Origin: JAODBJ01 sp963782465 | Lineage (GTDB): Bacteria; Actinomycetota; Acidimicrobiia; IMCC26256; PALSA-610 | DNA length: 64,000 bases | Direction: 5' to 3' | NCBI GenBank assembly: GCA_963782465.1 | Contig: CAWAJR010000003.1 | Coordinates: forward strand, 372,001-436,000 | Shown: positions 1 to 8,769 of the stretch, in pieces | Position numbering within the stretch: position 1 is the stretch's first letter | How the letters are laid out: each line of letters begins with the position of its first letter | The notes under the pieces: model-generated | What the model saw: the letters and a program-made list of their open reading frames with translations, nothing else | What the model was told of the DNA's origin: nothing | Databases searched by the model: none | Translations under genes and position numbers: made by a program

Positions 1-784
1 TCTTCGGTACGTACATCGTCGCTGACGTCGCGGACGATGGCATGGAACACGGTGCTGCCGTCGTCGTGACGCACCGGGCGGGCGTCGAAGTCGACCCACG
101 CATCGCCGCGCCGCGGGTTCCGCAAACGGAAGCGGACGCGGAGAACGGTGAGTTCCTCGGCCGACTTGTTGATCGCGCGCATCACGCGCGCGGCGTCGTC
201 GGGGTGTACCAAATCCCGCAGGATCCTCGCGTCCGACGTGAGCGCGCTGGGCGGGATGCCGTAGAAGGTTTCGAATGCATCGTTGGCGAAGATCACCCGC
301 GGGTGGCCTTCGCGGTCACGGTGCACCGAGACGACCGCGCCGGGGACCGACGTCAACACCTCACGCACGCGATCGAGGCTGGCCGCGAGCGCCTCGCGCC
401 GGCCCGGTCGTCGTCGACATCGGTGCACGAACCCACCCACGTGCCTCCGTCGCGGTGCTCGCCCGCCTCGACCGACGCGCGTACCGCGAACCAACGGTAG
501 GTGCCGTCGAAGCGTCGTAGGCGCGACTCGAACGCAATGCCTTCCGTCGTCGCGCCGCTGCTGACGGCGCGACGGAACTCGTCGACGTCGTCGGGGTGGA
601 GCTGGGCGAACCAACCGTCGCCGAGCTGCTCGCCGGCCGGGATTCCCGTGAAGTCGGCCCAGCGGCGGTTGAGCGCGATGCACGCGCCGTCGAGCGTGCA
701 GGCCCACACGAGCTGCGGGAGCGCGTCGACCGTCACCGGTGCAGTGCGCACACCGGGACGCGATCCGTCGACCTCGTCCTCCAC
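1..784 (-). CDS. PAS-domain signalling protein, partial at left edge, frameshifted
   Basis: The protein enters from the GTG at 784 and runs off the left end of the window. A first PAS domain occupies residues ~18-120, with motifs such as LNRRWADFTGIPAG and LHPDDVDEF and a C-terminal PAC-like segment ending WVGSCTDVDDD. A second PAS domain follows (FANDAFETFYGIP, LVHPDDAARV, FHAIVRDVS) in another reading frame. Adding one base near 390-410 joins the two through a natural linker (REALAASLDRVREVL), so I read this as one gene carrying a one-base deletion. PAS domains bind small ligands or sense redox or light and usually feed a kinase, GGDEF or phosphatase output. That output would lie outside the window, so its type is unknown. 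The gene sits 82 nt downstream of the methyltransferase gene on the same strand. Confidence 0.7.
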
Positions 785-866
785 CGCCGGATCTTCGCGC
801 CGAAGCCGAGCGCGCGTGTGCGAACGGCTGAGAATTGGTCAATCTGTGCCACAAGGCCGGGGCCGA

Positions 867-1493
867 TCAGGCGCGGGTACCCCACACCGCGTACAGGGGA
901 TCGCGACCGTGACCTCCCGCGACGCGGCGTTCCACCTGCACGCCCGCCCACGACGACGACCGGGCGAAGTACTCGGCCACGATCGCACAGTGGCCATCGT
1001 CGCCGGTAGCGAGCCAGCCGTGCACCGCCTTGGTCGGAAAGCACCGGTTCGAGAAGGTACAGACGAAGGGCGCAGCCGGTCGGACCACGCGGTGCACTTC
1101 GGCGAACACGGCCAGAGGCGAGACGAGGTAGTCGACAGAGACGCAACACACCGCGGCGTCGAAGCTCTCGTCGCGGAACGGGAGGTACGGCCGGGCGTTG
1201 AGGTCGGCAACGACCGCGCCGGCCGCCTGTGCATTGCGCGCCAGTTCATACCCGTTCATACCGAGCGCGACGAGACGCGTGGGCGCGACGACGAAGTGCG
1301 ACACCCACGATGCCATCACGTCGAGCACGTCACCGGTGAGGCCGAGTTCTTCGTAGAGGGCGCCGACCGCCGCGATCGCACCGTCGTCGATGTGGGTGAC
1401 GAGCCGTACCGGCGCGTAGAACAGCCGATCGTCCGACTCGTCGTCGCGGGCGAAGAAGCCGTCGGGAAAGCCGTCGCGGTCGCGTCCGATCAC
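867..1493 (-). CDS. class I SAM-dependent methyltransferase
   Basis: A 208-residue protein with a methyltransferase type-11-like fold: LTGDVLDVMASWVSHF resembles the glycine-rich SAM-binding motif I region in degenerate form. It is followed by VVADLNARPYLPFRDESFDAAVCCVSVDYL (in part), the usual acidic post-I region and the D-x-A/V-x-C motif IV strand. The substrate cannot be read from sequence. The GTG start overlaps the TGA of the upstream amidase gene in a 4-nt GTGA, so the two are translationally coupled at the end of the agmatine operon. An alternative long reading frame running through the amidase gene is an artefact of GC-rich DNA. The call of methyltransferase is good; the role is open. 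Confidence 0.82.
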   Translation of the reverse strand: MIGRDRDGFPDGFFARDDESDDRLFYAPVRLVTHIDDGAIAAVGALYEELGLTGDVLDVMASWVSHFVVAPTRLVALGMNGYELARNAQAAGAVVADLNARPYLPFRDESFDAAVCCVSVDYLVSPLAVFAEVHRVVRPAAPFVCTFSNRCFPTKAVHGWLATGDDGHCAIVAEYFARSSSWAGVQVERRVAGGHGRDPLYAVWGTRA

Positions 1494-2431
1494 GGTTCGG
1501 CGAGCGGGCCGTAGGTGTCGGGCCGGCGGGTCGCGAGGAACGGGAACAGGTCGAGCCAGTCGCGGCGCTGGTCGAGGTCGAGGTCGGCGACGCAGACGGC
1601 AGGTTCGTCGCGCGGTGCCTGCACGAGGACGCGCCCGTACGGGTCGCTCACGAACGACGAGCCGTAGAACGTAATCGGCCCTTCGCGGCCGGTGCGGTTC
1701 GGCACGACCATGAAGGTCGCGTTCGCGATCCCGTGCGCCCGGATCACCTGCTCCCACAACGGCTCGGTGTCGAAGCCGGGATGATCCGGCTCGGAACCGA
1801 TCGCGGTCGGGTAGACGATCATCTCCGCACCCGCGAGCGAATAGAGGCGCGCAACCTCGGGGAACCATTCGTCCCAGCAGGTCGGGAAGCCGACACGGGC
1901 GCTCGTACTGCCGGCCGCGATGTCGAGGACCGGGTAACCGGTGTCGCCGGGCCGGAAGTAACGGTCTTCGTAGTAGCCGGCGGTAACGGGAAGGTGGAGT
2001 TTGCGCGTGCGCGCGAGCAGCGCACCATCGGGCGCGACACAGATCGCGGTGTTGAACCCGAGCCCGGCCCCTTCGGGCGCCGCTTCGTAGAGCGACGCGT
2101 GCACGGGCACACCCGTCTCGCGCGCCAGCGACGCCGCGAATTCGTACGTCGGTCCTCCGGGCAGCGGTTCGGGTGTTGCGCCCGCGGCGGCGGGCCCGTC
2201 TTCGGTGATCGCGAAGTACCGCGACAGCGTGAGTTCCTGCAGGCACACCAGCTGCGCGCCTTCACCGGCCGCGAGACGGATACCTCGCGAGAGGGCGTCG
2301 CGGTGCTCGTCGGGATCGGCGTGCCAGCGTTCCTGCACCAACCCGACCCGGAACGGTGCCCGCGCCGGTTCGTGCACCCGGGCGGGCGACGGCGGCACAT
2401 CGTAGGCGGTCAGCAGCAACGGCGCGGTCAT
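1490..2431 (-). CDS. aguB: N-carbamoylputrescine amidase-like carbon-nitrogen hydrolase
   Basis: A 313-residue nitrilase-superfamily protein. The catalytic triad is visible: Glu66 (CLQELTLSRYF), Lys144 (TRKLHLP) and Cys185 (GFPTCWDEWFPE). The ELTLS, KLHLP and CWDEWFPE contexts are those of N-carbamoylputrescine amidases, which hydrolyse N-carbamoylputrescine to putrescine, CO2 and ammonia in the cytosol. The ATG at 2431 is chosen because it follows the agmatine deiminase stop by only 7 nt and the conserved core begins soon after. Residues 1-27 form an extra N-terminal stretch before the first beta strand (FRVGLVQ). Gene order directly after agmatine deiminase supports the second step of the agmatine-to-putrescine route. 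A related amidase specificity is possible but less likely in this context. Confidence 0.86.
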   Translation of the reverse strand: MTAPLLLTAYDVPPSPARVHEPARAPFRVGLVQERWHADPDEHRDALSRGIRLAAGEGAQLVCLQELTLSRYFAITEDGPAAAGATPEPLPGGPTYEFAASLARETGVPVHASLYEAAPEGAGLGFNTAICVAPDGALLARTRKLHLPVTAGYYEDRYFRPGDTGYPVLDIAAGSTSARVGFPTCWDEWFPEVARLYSLAGAEMIVYPTAIGSEPDHPGFDTEPLWEQVIRAHGIANATFMVVPNRTGREGPITFYGSSFVSDPYGRVLVQAPRDEPAVCVADLDLDQRRDWLDLFPFLATRRPDTYGPLAEP

Positions 2432-2438
2432 CGCGCCG

Positions 2439-3427
2439 TCACCGCGCCGGTACCGGCTGGGTGATGCAGTGCACACCGCCGCCGCCGTGGGCCAGCGCCG
2501 CACCGGGAACCGCGACGACGGCCCGCCGCGGGTAATGGCCGGCGATCAGCGCCAGCACGGCGTCGTCGCGTTCGTCGCCGATCGTCGGCACGAGCACCGT
2601 GCGGTTCGCGACGTAATAGTTGACGTACGGCACCGGGACCGGGACGGCACCGTCGGTCGCGTAGGGGAGGTTCGCGACCTCGACCACGTCGATGCCCGCC
2701 GCTTCGAGGCGGGCGCGATTGTCGGCCGCGATCGGGTGGTTCGGGTTCGCCGGGTCGTCACAACCCTGCAGGAGCACGGCGCCGGGCGCGAAGAACGCCA
2801 CGACGTTGTCGACGTGACCATCGGTGCCGTCGTCTTCGGCGATGCCGTCGGCGAGCCAAACGATCTGCGTCGCACCCACGTAGTCGCGCAGCAACGCTTC
2901 GATGTCGCCGCGCGACAGTGTGGGGTTCCGGTTGGGGTTGAGAAGGCAGCGTTCGGTCGTCACGAGCGTTCCCGCGCCGTCGACCGCGATCGAACCACCT
3001 TCGAGCACGAACGGCGCTTCGTCGCACGGTACGTCGAGATAGTCGGCGATGCGGCGGCCGATCGTCGCGTCGGCGTCGTACGGCGCGAATTTCTCACCCC
3101 ACGCGTTGAAGCGGAAGTGCACCGCCCTCCGTTCGCCGGTACCGGTGCGAACGAAGACCGGACCGCTGTCGCGCAACCAGGAATCGTCGATCGCGAGCGG
3201 CACGACGTCGACACCGGGGCCCGCTGCGCGCGTGCGTCGGCGGCGTCGCCGGGGTTGGCGACGAGCACCACCGGTTCGTGGCGGGCGATCGCGGAGGCGA
3301 TCTCGGCGTGATCGGCGCGCGCCTGCTCCAACCGTTCGCCCCAGAGGTCGGCTTGCCGGACGGAGGTCGGCCAGGCGATGAGCGTGTACTCGTGCGGAGC
3401 GGTCTCCGCCGGCATCCGGCGTGTCAT
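2439..3427 (-). CDS. aguA: agmatine deiminase, apparent one-base frameshift
   Basis: Agmatine deiminase (agmatine iminohydrolase, guanidine-modifying fold) converts agmatine to N-carbamoylputrescine and ammonia. The N-terminal part (MPAETAPHEYTLIAWPTS, typical of the family) begins at ATG 3427. The remainder (DDSWLRDSGPVFV, FVLEGGSIAVDG, GIAEDDGTDGHVDNVVAF) lies in a second frame. The C-terminus GGGGVHCITQPVPAR carries the catalytic Cys in GGGVHCITQ. Restoring one C in the GGGGCCC run at about 3216-3222 gives a continuous 329-residue protein reading through PGVDVVPLAIDD. The lesion therefore looks like a sequence error. The gene lies 10 nt after the SDR and 7 nt before aguB, so it forms a two-enzyme putrescine module with aguB inside a longer operon. 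Confidence 0.87.
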
Positions 3428-3437
3428 GCCGATCGAC

Positions 3438-4220
3438 TCACCGCGGCGCGACCGGGACGATCTCGATCTCCCGGAGATGCGCGCCGATCGGTGCCGTCAC
3501 CGAGTGCACGACCGCGGCGGCGACCTCCTCGGGCTGCATCACACCCCAGTGCCGCTGCGCGCCGAACTTCTGCCAGTAGGGGATCAGCTGCTCGAACACC
3601 GCGGGGTCCCAGGCGTCGGCGAACCCGGTGGCGGTCGGGCCGACTCGAACCACGCTCGAACGGATACCGGTGCCCTCGAGTTCGAGCCCGAGGGCACGCG
3701 CGAAGACTTCGACCCCTGCCTTCGTCGCCATGTAGGTGGCGAGATGGGGGCGCGGTTGTACCGTCGCGTCGGAAGTCATGAACACGACGTCGCCGGTACG
3801 CCGGGCCGTCACGAGCGGTGCCACAACTCGCTTCGTGAGCAGGATCGCGCCGAGCAGGTTGGTGGCGACGATGCGCGCGTGATCGTCGTCGCTCATGTCG
3901 TACGCGGCGCCGGGGACGGCCACCCCCGCGTTGTTCACCAGCACGTCGACGACGCCCAGTTCGTCGCGCACCTTCGCGTGGCATGCGTCGATCGACGCGA
4001 TCTCGGTGAGGTCGAGCGGGAACGTGACGGCGTGCCCGCCCGCGGCCGTCACGAGTTCGGCGGTCTCCGCGATTGCGTCGACCCGCCGGGCCGCGACACC
4101 GACCGACCAGCCGAGCGCACCGAACGCGACCGCGACCGCCCGCCCGATTCCGCCCGACGCGCCGGTGACGATCGCGACCCGCGCCGAAGGATCGCCTCCG
4201 CTCGGGCCGTCAGTGGCCAC
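3438..4220 (-). CDS. short-chain dehydrogenase/reductase
   Basis: A 260-residue classical SDR. The cofactor-binding TGASGGIG sits at residues 19-26, NNAG at 97-100, and the catalytic Ser150, Tyr163 and Lys167 (YMATK) are present with the expected spacing. The AARRVDA stretch after the second beta strand favours NADP(H) (inference). The C-terminal 30 residues (EEVAAAVVHSVTAPIGAHLREIEIVPVAPR, in part) are typical of actinobacterial SDRs that act on steroid- or lipid-like substrates, but no substrate is assignable. The start overlaps the MBL-fold gene by 11 nt and agmatine deiminase begins 10 nt downstream, so it is co-transcribed with both. Confidence 0.85.
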   Translation of the reverse strand: MATDGPSGGDPSARVAIVTGASGGIGRAVAVAFGALGWSVGVAARRVDAIAETAELVTAAGGHAVTFPLDLTEIASIDACHAKVRDELGVVDVLVNNAGVAVPGAAYDMSDDDHARIVATNLLGAILLTKRVVAPLVTARRTGDVVFMTSDATVQPRPHLATYMATKAGVEVFARALGLELEGTGIRSSVVRVGPTATGFADAWDPAVFEQLIPYWQKFGAQRHWGVMQPEEVAAAVVHSVTAPIGAHLREIEIVPVAPR

Positions 4221-4836
4221 GGGCGATCCACTCGTCGAGGTGCGGTGCCTCGTCGCCGATGTTGGTGCTGTCGCCGTGCCCCGTGTGCACGACGGTCCCG
4301 GCCGGCAAGCTCAGCAGCCGGTCGCGGATCGACGCGATGATCGTGGGGAAATCGGAGTAGGAACGGCCGGTCGCGCCCGGCCCCCCTTTGAACAACGTGT
4401 CGCCACCGAACAGATGGCCATCGGGCCCCAGCAGGCAAATGCCTCCGGGGCTGTGGCCGGGCGTGTGCAACACCCGGAGGTCGGTACCCGCCACGCGCAC
4501 GACCTCACCGTCGCGCAACGCCGCGTCGGGAGCACGGTCGGGGTACACGACGTCCCACAACATCCGGTCGGCCTCGTGCAACATCACCGGTGCGTTCGTC
4601 GCGTGCTTGAGGTCGGCGGCCGCGTTGATGTGGTCGTTGTGACCGTGGGTGCACACGATCGCGACCACCTTCCGATCACCCACTGCCGTGGTGATCGGCG
4701 CGGCGTCGTGCGCGGCGTCGACAACGATCACTTCGCTGTCGTCGCCCACCAACCAGATGTTGTTCTCGACCTCGAAATCCTGGCCGTCGAGCGAGAAGAT
4801 CCCGTTCGTGTTGACCAGTTCGATACGGACGCTCAC
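4210..4836 (-). CDS. MBL-fold metallohydrolase, partner of mycothiol formaldehyde dehydrogenase
   Basis: A 208-residue metallo-beta-lactamase-fold hydrolase with the THGHNDH (HxHxDH) metal motif, HTPGHSPGG, GGDTLF and the C-terminal HTGHG histidine, as in glyoxalase II-type thioesterases. The GTG start overlaps the dehydrogenase stop as GTGA. In mycobacteria the mycothiol formaldehyde dehydrogenase gene (Rv2259) is likewise followed by an MBL-fold gene (Rv2260). The expected job is therefore hydrolysis of S-formylmycothiol to formate and mycothiol, the step after formaldehyde oxidation. That role is inferred from gene order and fold, not shown by sequence alone. Confidence 0.85.
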   Translation of the reverse strand: MSVRIELVNTNGIFSLDGQDFEVENNIWLVGDDSEVIVVDAAHDAAPITTAVGDRKVVAIVCTHGHNDHINAAADLKHATNAPVMLHEADRMLWDVVYPDRAPDAALRDGEVVRVAGTDLRVLHTPGHSPGGICLLGPDGHLFGGDTLFKGGPGATGRSYSDFPTIIASIRDRLLSLPAGTVVHTGHGDSTNIGDEAPHLDEWIARGH

Positions 4837-5918
4837 AGCACGACGACGCTGCGCAACACTTCGCCCCGTTCCATCTTGTGGAACGCGTCTTCCACCTGGT
4901 CGAGGGAAATGGTCTCGCTCACGAACCGGTCGAGATCGAAGCGGCGCTGCAGGTAGAGGTCGATCAGCATCGGGAAGTCGCGGCTCGGGAGGCAGTCGCC
5001 GTACCAGCTCGGTTTGAGCGCGCCGCCCCGCCCGAAGAACTCGATCATCGGGAGGTCGGGGAACTTCATGTCGGGGGTCGGCACGCCGACCTGCACGACG
5101 GTGCCCGCGAGGTCGCGCGCGAAGAACGCCTGCTCGAGCACCTCGGGCCGACCGACAGCTTCGATGCACACGTCGGCGCCGTTGCCCTCGGTGAGGGCAC
5201 GAATCTTCGCGACCGGGTCCTCCTTCGACGCGTCGACGGTATGCGTCGCCCCGAATTCCTTCGCCCATTCGAGCTTCTTCGGGTCGCGGTCGACGGCGAT
5301 GATCGTGCGCGCGCCGGCGAGCCGCGCGGCCGCGATCGCCGCGTCGCCGACACCGCCGCAACCGAACACCGCGATCGTGTCGCCGCGGGTCACGCCACCC
5401 GTGTAGGTCACGGCACCGAAACCGGCCATGACGCCGCAACCCAGCAGCCCGGCGGCTTCGGGCCTGGCCGCGGCGTTCACCGGCGTCGCCTGGCCCGCGG
5501 CCACGAGCGTCTTCTCGGCGAACGCACCGATACCGAGCGCGGGCGACAACGGCGTCCCGTCGGCCAGCGTCATCCGCTGGGTCGCGTTGTGGGTGTTGAA
5601 GCAGTACCACGGCTTGCCGCGACGGCAGGCGCGGCACTCGCCGCACACGGCGCGCCAGTTGCACACGACGAAGTCGCCCGGTTGCACACCGGTGACACCG
5701 CTGCCGACCGCTTCGACGATGCCGGCCGCCTCGTGGCCGAGCAGGAACGGGAAGTCGTCGTTGATGCCGCCCTCCCGGTAGTGGAGGTCGGTGTGGCACA
5801 CCCCGCACGCCTGCACCTGCACGACGGCCTCGCCCGGGCCGGGGTCGGGGACGAGCACCGTCTCGACCGAGACCGGCGCACCCTTCGCCTTCGCGACGAC
5901 ACCGCGGACCTGTTGCAT
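4833..5918 (-). CDS. mscR: S-(hydroxymethyl)mycothiol dehydrogenase (NAD/mycothiol-dependent formaldehyde dehydrogenase)
   Basis: A 361-residue zinc alcohol dehydrogenase. Catalytic-zinc Cys38 lies in QACGVCHTDLHY, and structural-zinc cysteines are Cys92, Cys95, Cys98 and Cys106. NAD binding is shown by FGCGGVGDAA. CFNTHNATQRMT and the C-terminal half (FGRGGALKPSWYGDCLPSRDFP, in part) are diagnostic of the mycothiol-dependent class III enzyme. It oxidises the spontaneous formaldehyde-mycothiol adduct to S-formylmycothiol. I chose ATG 5918 over a TTG five codons upstream because the TTG would lie inside the ribosome-binding sequence GGGAGA that precedes the ATG. It is the first gene of the operon running down to the methyltransferase. 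A 48-bp palindrome lies just upstream at 5941-5988. Confidence 0.92.
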   Translation of the reverse strand: MQQVRGVVAKAKGAPVSVETVLVPDPGPGEAVVQVQACGVCHTDLHYREGGINDDFPFLLGHEAAGIVEAVGSGVTGVQPGDFVVCNWRAVCGECRACRRGKPWYCFNTHNATQRMTLADGTPLSPALGIGAFAEKTLVAAGQATPVNAAARPEAAGLLGCGVMAGFGAVTYTGGVTRGDTIAVFGCGGVGDAAIAAARLAGARTIIAVDRDPKKLEWAKEFGATHTVDASKEDPVAKIRALTEGNGADVCIEAVGRPEVLEQAFFARDLAGTVVQVGVPTPDMKFPDLPMIEFFGRGGALKPSWYGDCLPSRDFPMLIDLYLQRRFDLDRFVSETISLDQVEDAFHKMERGEVLRSVVVL

Positions 5919-5940
5919 GAGCGTGTCTCCCAAGCCGGCT

Positions 5941-5988
5941 GGGTTGTGACGGTTGTACCCCCGTATGGGGGCATAACCGTCACAACCC
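5941..5988. repeat. 48-bp palindromic repeat, family A, copy 1
   Basis: Two 22-nt arms, beginning GGGTTGTGACGGTT and closing on a C5/G5 core, flank a 4-nt loop GTAT. The arms have two mismatches. It lies between the end of the SDR gene (6003) and the start of mscR (5918), both on the minus strand. It could act as a hairpin terminator for the SDR gene. Copy 2, a perfect palindrome, is at 26374-26421. No run of T follows, so it is not a classic intrinsic terminator. Confidence 0.85.
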
Positions 5989-6002
5989 GGGACAGTAGTG
6001 AG

Positions 6003-6794
6003 CTAGCCGAGGTACTCGCCGCCGTTGACGTCGAGCGTCTGGCCGGTGATCACGCGCGACCACCGCGAGATGAAGAACACCACCGAGTTCGCGATGTCGT
6101 CCTGCGGCGGGATGATGCGCAACGGGATGTTCGCCTCGACCTCGTGCCGGGCCTCGTCGTTCGTGATGCCACGCGCCGCTTCCTGCATCTGCAGGTACAC
6201 CTCGACGTTCGGGCCGCCGATCCACCCCGGCGCGACCGCGTTGAAGCGAACCTTGTCGGGGCCGAAGGTGACCGCCAACGCCTGCATCGCGGTGTGCAGC
6301 GCCGCTTTCGAAGCGGCGTAACCCGTCTCGTCGGTGCGGATCTTGCGCATGCTCATCGAGAGGATGAACACGACCGACGCGTCGCCGTGCTCGCCGGCGG
6401 TCTTCTTCAGCAGGGGCAGGGCCTCCTGCGTGAGACCGAGCGTCCCCCAGACGTTCACGTCGAAGACCTTCCGCCACTTCGCGAGGTCGACGGTGTCGAA
6501 CCCCTCGAACGGGTCCATCCGGAAGGCGTTGTTGACCAACCCGTCGAGCCGGCCGAATTCGTCGGCGGCGCGCTGGACGAGCCGGTCGACCTCGTCGTCC
6601 TTCACCAGGTTCGTGGGTACCGCGAGCGCCCGGCCGCCGGACGCTTCGATCTCCTGCTTCACGGAGTCGAGGTACTCGGCGTTGCGAGCCGCGAGCACCA
6701 CGGTGGCGCCTTCCCGGGCGAGTGCCTTCGCGTTCGCCTGGCCGAGCCCCGGCCCGACTCCCGACACCAATACGACTTTGTCCGACAACAACAC
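6003..6794 (-). CDS. short-chain dehydrogenase/reductase, atypical NNAF motif
   Basis: A 263-residue SDR. The glycine motif is SGVGPGLG (residues 11-18), and Ser146, Tyr159 and Lys163 (YAASK) form the catalytic site. The usual NNAG is NNAF (88-91). The segment GVGPGLGQANAKALAREGA is typical of actinobacterial SDRs that sit with steroid or fatty-acid catabolism genes. Translation begins at GTG 6794, preceded by a strong GAGGAGG ribosome-binding site at 7 nt. It appears to be transcribed alone: the 48-bp palindrome follows its stop. Substrate unknown. Confidence 0.85.
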   Translation of the reverse strand: MLLSDKVVLVSGVGPGLGQANAKALAREGATVVLAARNAEYLDSVKQEIEASGGRALAVPTNLVKDDEVDRLVQRAADEFGRLDGLVNNAFRMDPFEGFDTVDLAKWRKVFDVNVWGTLGLTQEALPLLKKTAGEHGDASVVFILSMSMRKIRTDETGYAASKAALHTAMQALAVTFGPDKVRFNAVAPGWIGGPNVEVYLQMQEAARGITNDEARHEVEANIPLRIIPPQDDIANSVVFFISRWSRVITGQTLDVNGGEYLG

Positions 6795-6861
6795 TGGCGA
6801 CCTCCTCAGTCGAGGCCAGAGCGTGGCAGACGAGTTCGCGCGCCCGCGAACGCGTCCCGGC

Positions 6862-6867
6862 TACGTT
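6862..6867 (+). promoter_or_regulatory. -10 box for the DUF2207 gene (leaderless)
   Basis: TACGTT ends 7 nt before the ATG at 6875, leaving no room for a 5' leader or ribosome-binding site. It follows the TANNNT pattern seen before many genes in this window. Confidence 0.5.
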
Positions 6868-6874
6868 CCCCGGG

Positions 6875-8695
6875 ATGCACGTTCGGGGGCGCAGCTTCCG
6901 GCTCCTGCTCACGGCGGTCATCACGGTCGCGACCGCGGGCGTCTGGCTGTCGGCGACGGCCGGAGCCGCGGGCGCGGAGTCGATCACCGCCGAGCACGTC
7001 GACATCACCATCCGGGCCGACGGCGACCTCGCCGTGGCCGAGCGGATCACGTACGACTTCGGCCCGGTGCCGCACCACGGGATCATCCGGGAGATCCCGA
7101 CCCGGGTGCACTACGACTCGAAGTACGACCGGCGCTACCCGATCGCCGGCGTCACCGTCTCGGCGTCGGCCGGGACCCCCGCGCCGTCCCACACGAGCTC
7201 GTCCGGCGGCTGGACCAGCATCAAGGTCGGTGACGCGAACCGCACCATCACCGGCGTGCACACCTACGTCGTCTCCTACGTGGTGCACGGGGCGATGACG
7301 GCATTCCGCGACCACGACGAGCTGTACTGGAACGCGCTCGGATCCCGCTGGTCGGTGGTGCGCAACAACGCGTCGGTCGCCGTGCACGCCCCCGCCGGCA
7401 TCACGAAGGTGGCCTGCTACGCCGGCCCGACCGGCTCGCACGACCCGTGCCAGTTCGCCCGGTCGGCGAATCGCACCGCGACGTTCCGCCAGGGCGCGGT
7501 GTTCCCCGACGAAGACCTGACCGTGGTCGTCGCGCTCCCGCGCGGCACGATCTCGCCCGTTCCCCGACCAATCCTGGTCGAACGGTGGTCACTCGACCGC
7601 GCCTTTTCCCGGACCCCGGCGGCGCTGGCGGTGAGCATCGGCGCGCTGGTGGCGTTGCTCATCGGTTCCGCCGTCGTGATGTGGAACGTCGGGCGCGACC
7701 GGCGCTTCGTCGGCTCCGCGGTCGACGTCGCGTTCGGGTCGACCGACGGCGCCGAGGAGCGGGTCGGGCCGTTCGAGCACGGCGACAGCCCGGTGGAGTT
7801 CACGCCGCCCGACAATCTCCGGCCGGGCGAGATCGGCACGCTCATCGACGAGCAGGCGAACCCGCTCGACGTGACCGCCACAATCGTCGACCTCGCGGTA
7901 CGCGGCTATCTCACGATCGAAGAGGTGCCGAAGCACGGGTGGTTCGGGCACGCCGACTGGAAGCTCACCGCGCAGAAGGAAGGCGACGGGCTGCTCCCGT
8001 ACGAGAAGGCACTGCTGTCGGCGCTGTTCGCGAAGCACCAGGAGGTGAACCTCAGCGCGTTGCGCCGGACGTTCGCCACTTCGCTGCACCGCGTCGAGGA
8101 GAAGCTCTACCAAGACGTGACGAAGCACGGCTGGTTCTACGGCCGCCCCGACAAGGTTCGGGCGCGGTGGAAGAACATCGGGCAGGTCGTGACGGTGGCC
8201 GGCGTCGCCGTGACCTTCCTGCTGGCGAAGTACACCCATTGGGGCCTCGCGGGTATCCCGCTGTTCCTCGCCGGGCTCGTGTTGATGGCCGGCGCGCACA
8301 ACATGCCGCGCCGCACCGCGAAGGGCACCGGCACGCTCCGCCGCGTCCGTGGCTTTCGCGAGTTCATCGACCAGTCGGAGAAGGAACGGGCGCGCTTCGC
8401 CGAACAGCAGAACCTGTTCTCCGAGTACCTGCCGTACGCGATCGTGTTCGGCTGTGTCCACAAATGGGCGAAGGCGTTCGAAGGGCTCGCCGACGAGCCC
8501 GCGAACAACCTCGGCTGGTACCAGAGCAGCCAGCCGTTCTCGACGCTCGGCTTCGCCAACGCGATCGATTCGTTCGCCGTCACGACCTCGGGCACCATCA
8601 GTGCCGCGGCGCCGTCGTCGAGCGGCGGGAGCAGCGGGTTCTCGGGCGGGTCGTCGGGTGGGGGCGGCGGGGGCGGCGGCGGGGGTTCCTGGTAG
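6875..8695 (+). CDS. DUF2207 family predicted membrane protein with Gly-rich tail
   Basis: A 606-residue exported membrane protein. Residues 1-34 are a signal peptide (arginine-rich start, then LLLTAVITVATAGVWL and an AGAAGA cleavage region). The extracellular DUF2207 domain follows (DITIRADGDLAVAERITYDFG, HHGIIREIPTRV). A transmembrane helix near 250-270 (AALAVSIGALVALLIGSAVV), a cytosolic domain (PPDNLRPGEIGTLIDEQAN, DLAVRGYLTIEE) and a helical pair near 440-480 come next. The tail is a low-complexity Ser/Gly run ending in ten glycines and SW, as is common in this family. Function is unknown; family members are linked to envelope processes only by localisation. A leaderless promoter precedes the start. 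Confidence 0.88.
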   Translation: MHVRGRSFRLLLTAVITVATAGVWLSATAGAAGAESITAEHVDITIRADGDLAVAERITYDFGPVPHHGIIREIPTRVHYDSKYDRRYPIAGVTVSASAGTPAPSHTSSSGGWTSIKVGDANRTITGVHTYVVSYVVHGAMTAFRDHDELYWNALGSRWSVVRNNASVAVHAPAGITKVACYAGPTGSHDPCQFARSANRTATFRQGAVFPDEDLTVVVALPRGTISPVPRPILVERWSLDRAFSRTPAALAVSIGALVALLIGSAVVMWNVGRDRRFVGSAVDVAFGSTDGAEERVGPFEHGDSPVEFTPPDNLRPGEIGTLIDEQANPLDVTATIVDLAVRGYLTIEEVPKHGWFGHADWKLTAQKEGDGLLPYEKALLSALFAKHQEVNLSALRRTFATSLHRVEEKLYQDVTKHGWFYGRPDKVRARWKNIGQVVTVAGVAVTFLLAKYTHWGLAGIPLFLAGLVLMAGAHNMPRRTAKGTGTLRRVRGFREFIDQSEKERARFAEQQNLFSEYLPYAIVFGCVHKWAKAFEGLADEPANNLGWYQSSQPFSTLGFANAIDSFAVTTSGTISAAAPSSSGGSSGFSGGSSGGGGGGGGGGSW

Positions 8696-8769
8696 CCGAC
8701 CGCGCCCGGGCGCTCAAGCTTCGCACCGCCCCCTGCCGATACTGCGATGGGCGGGTACAGAAGGTCTGC

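Noticed and set aside
867..2246. A 459-residue frame spanning the methyltransferase and most of the amidase gene
   Set aside because: Its N-terminal half is arginine-rich shadow of the amidase frame; only the C-terminal 208 residues match a methyltransferase, starting at the GTGA overlap.
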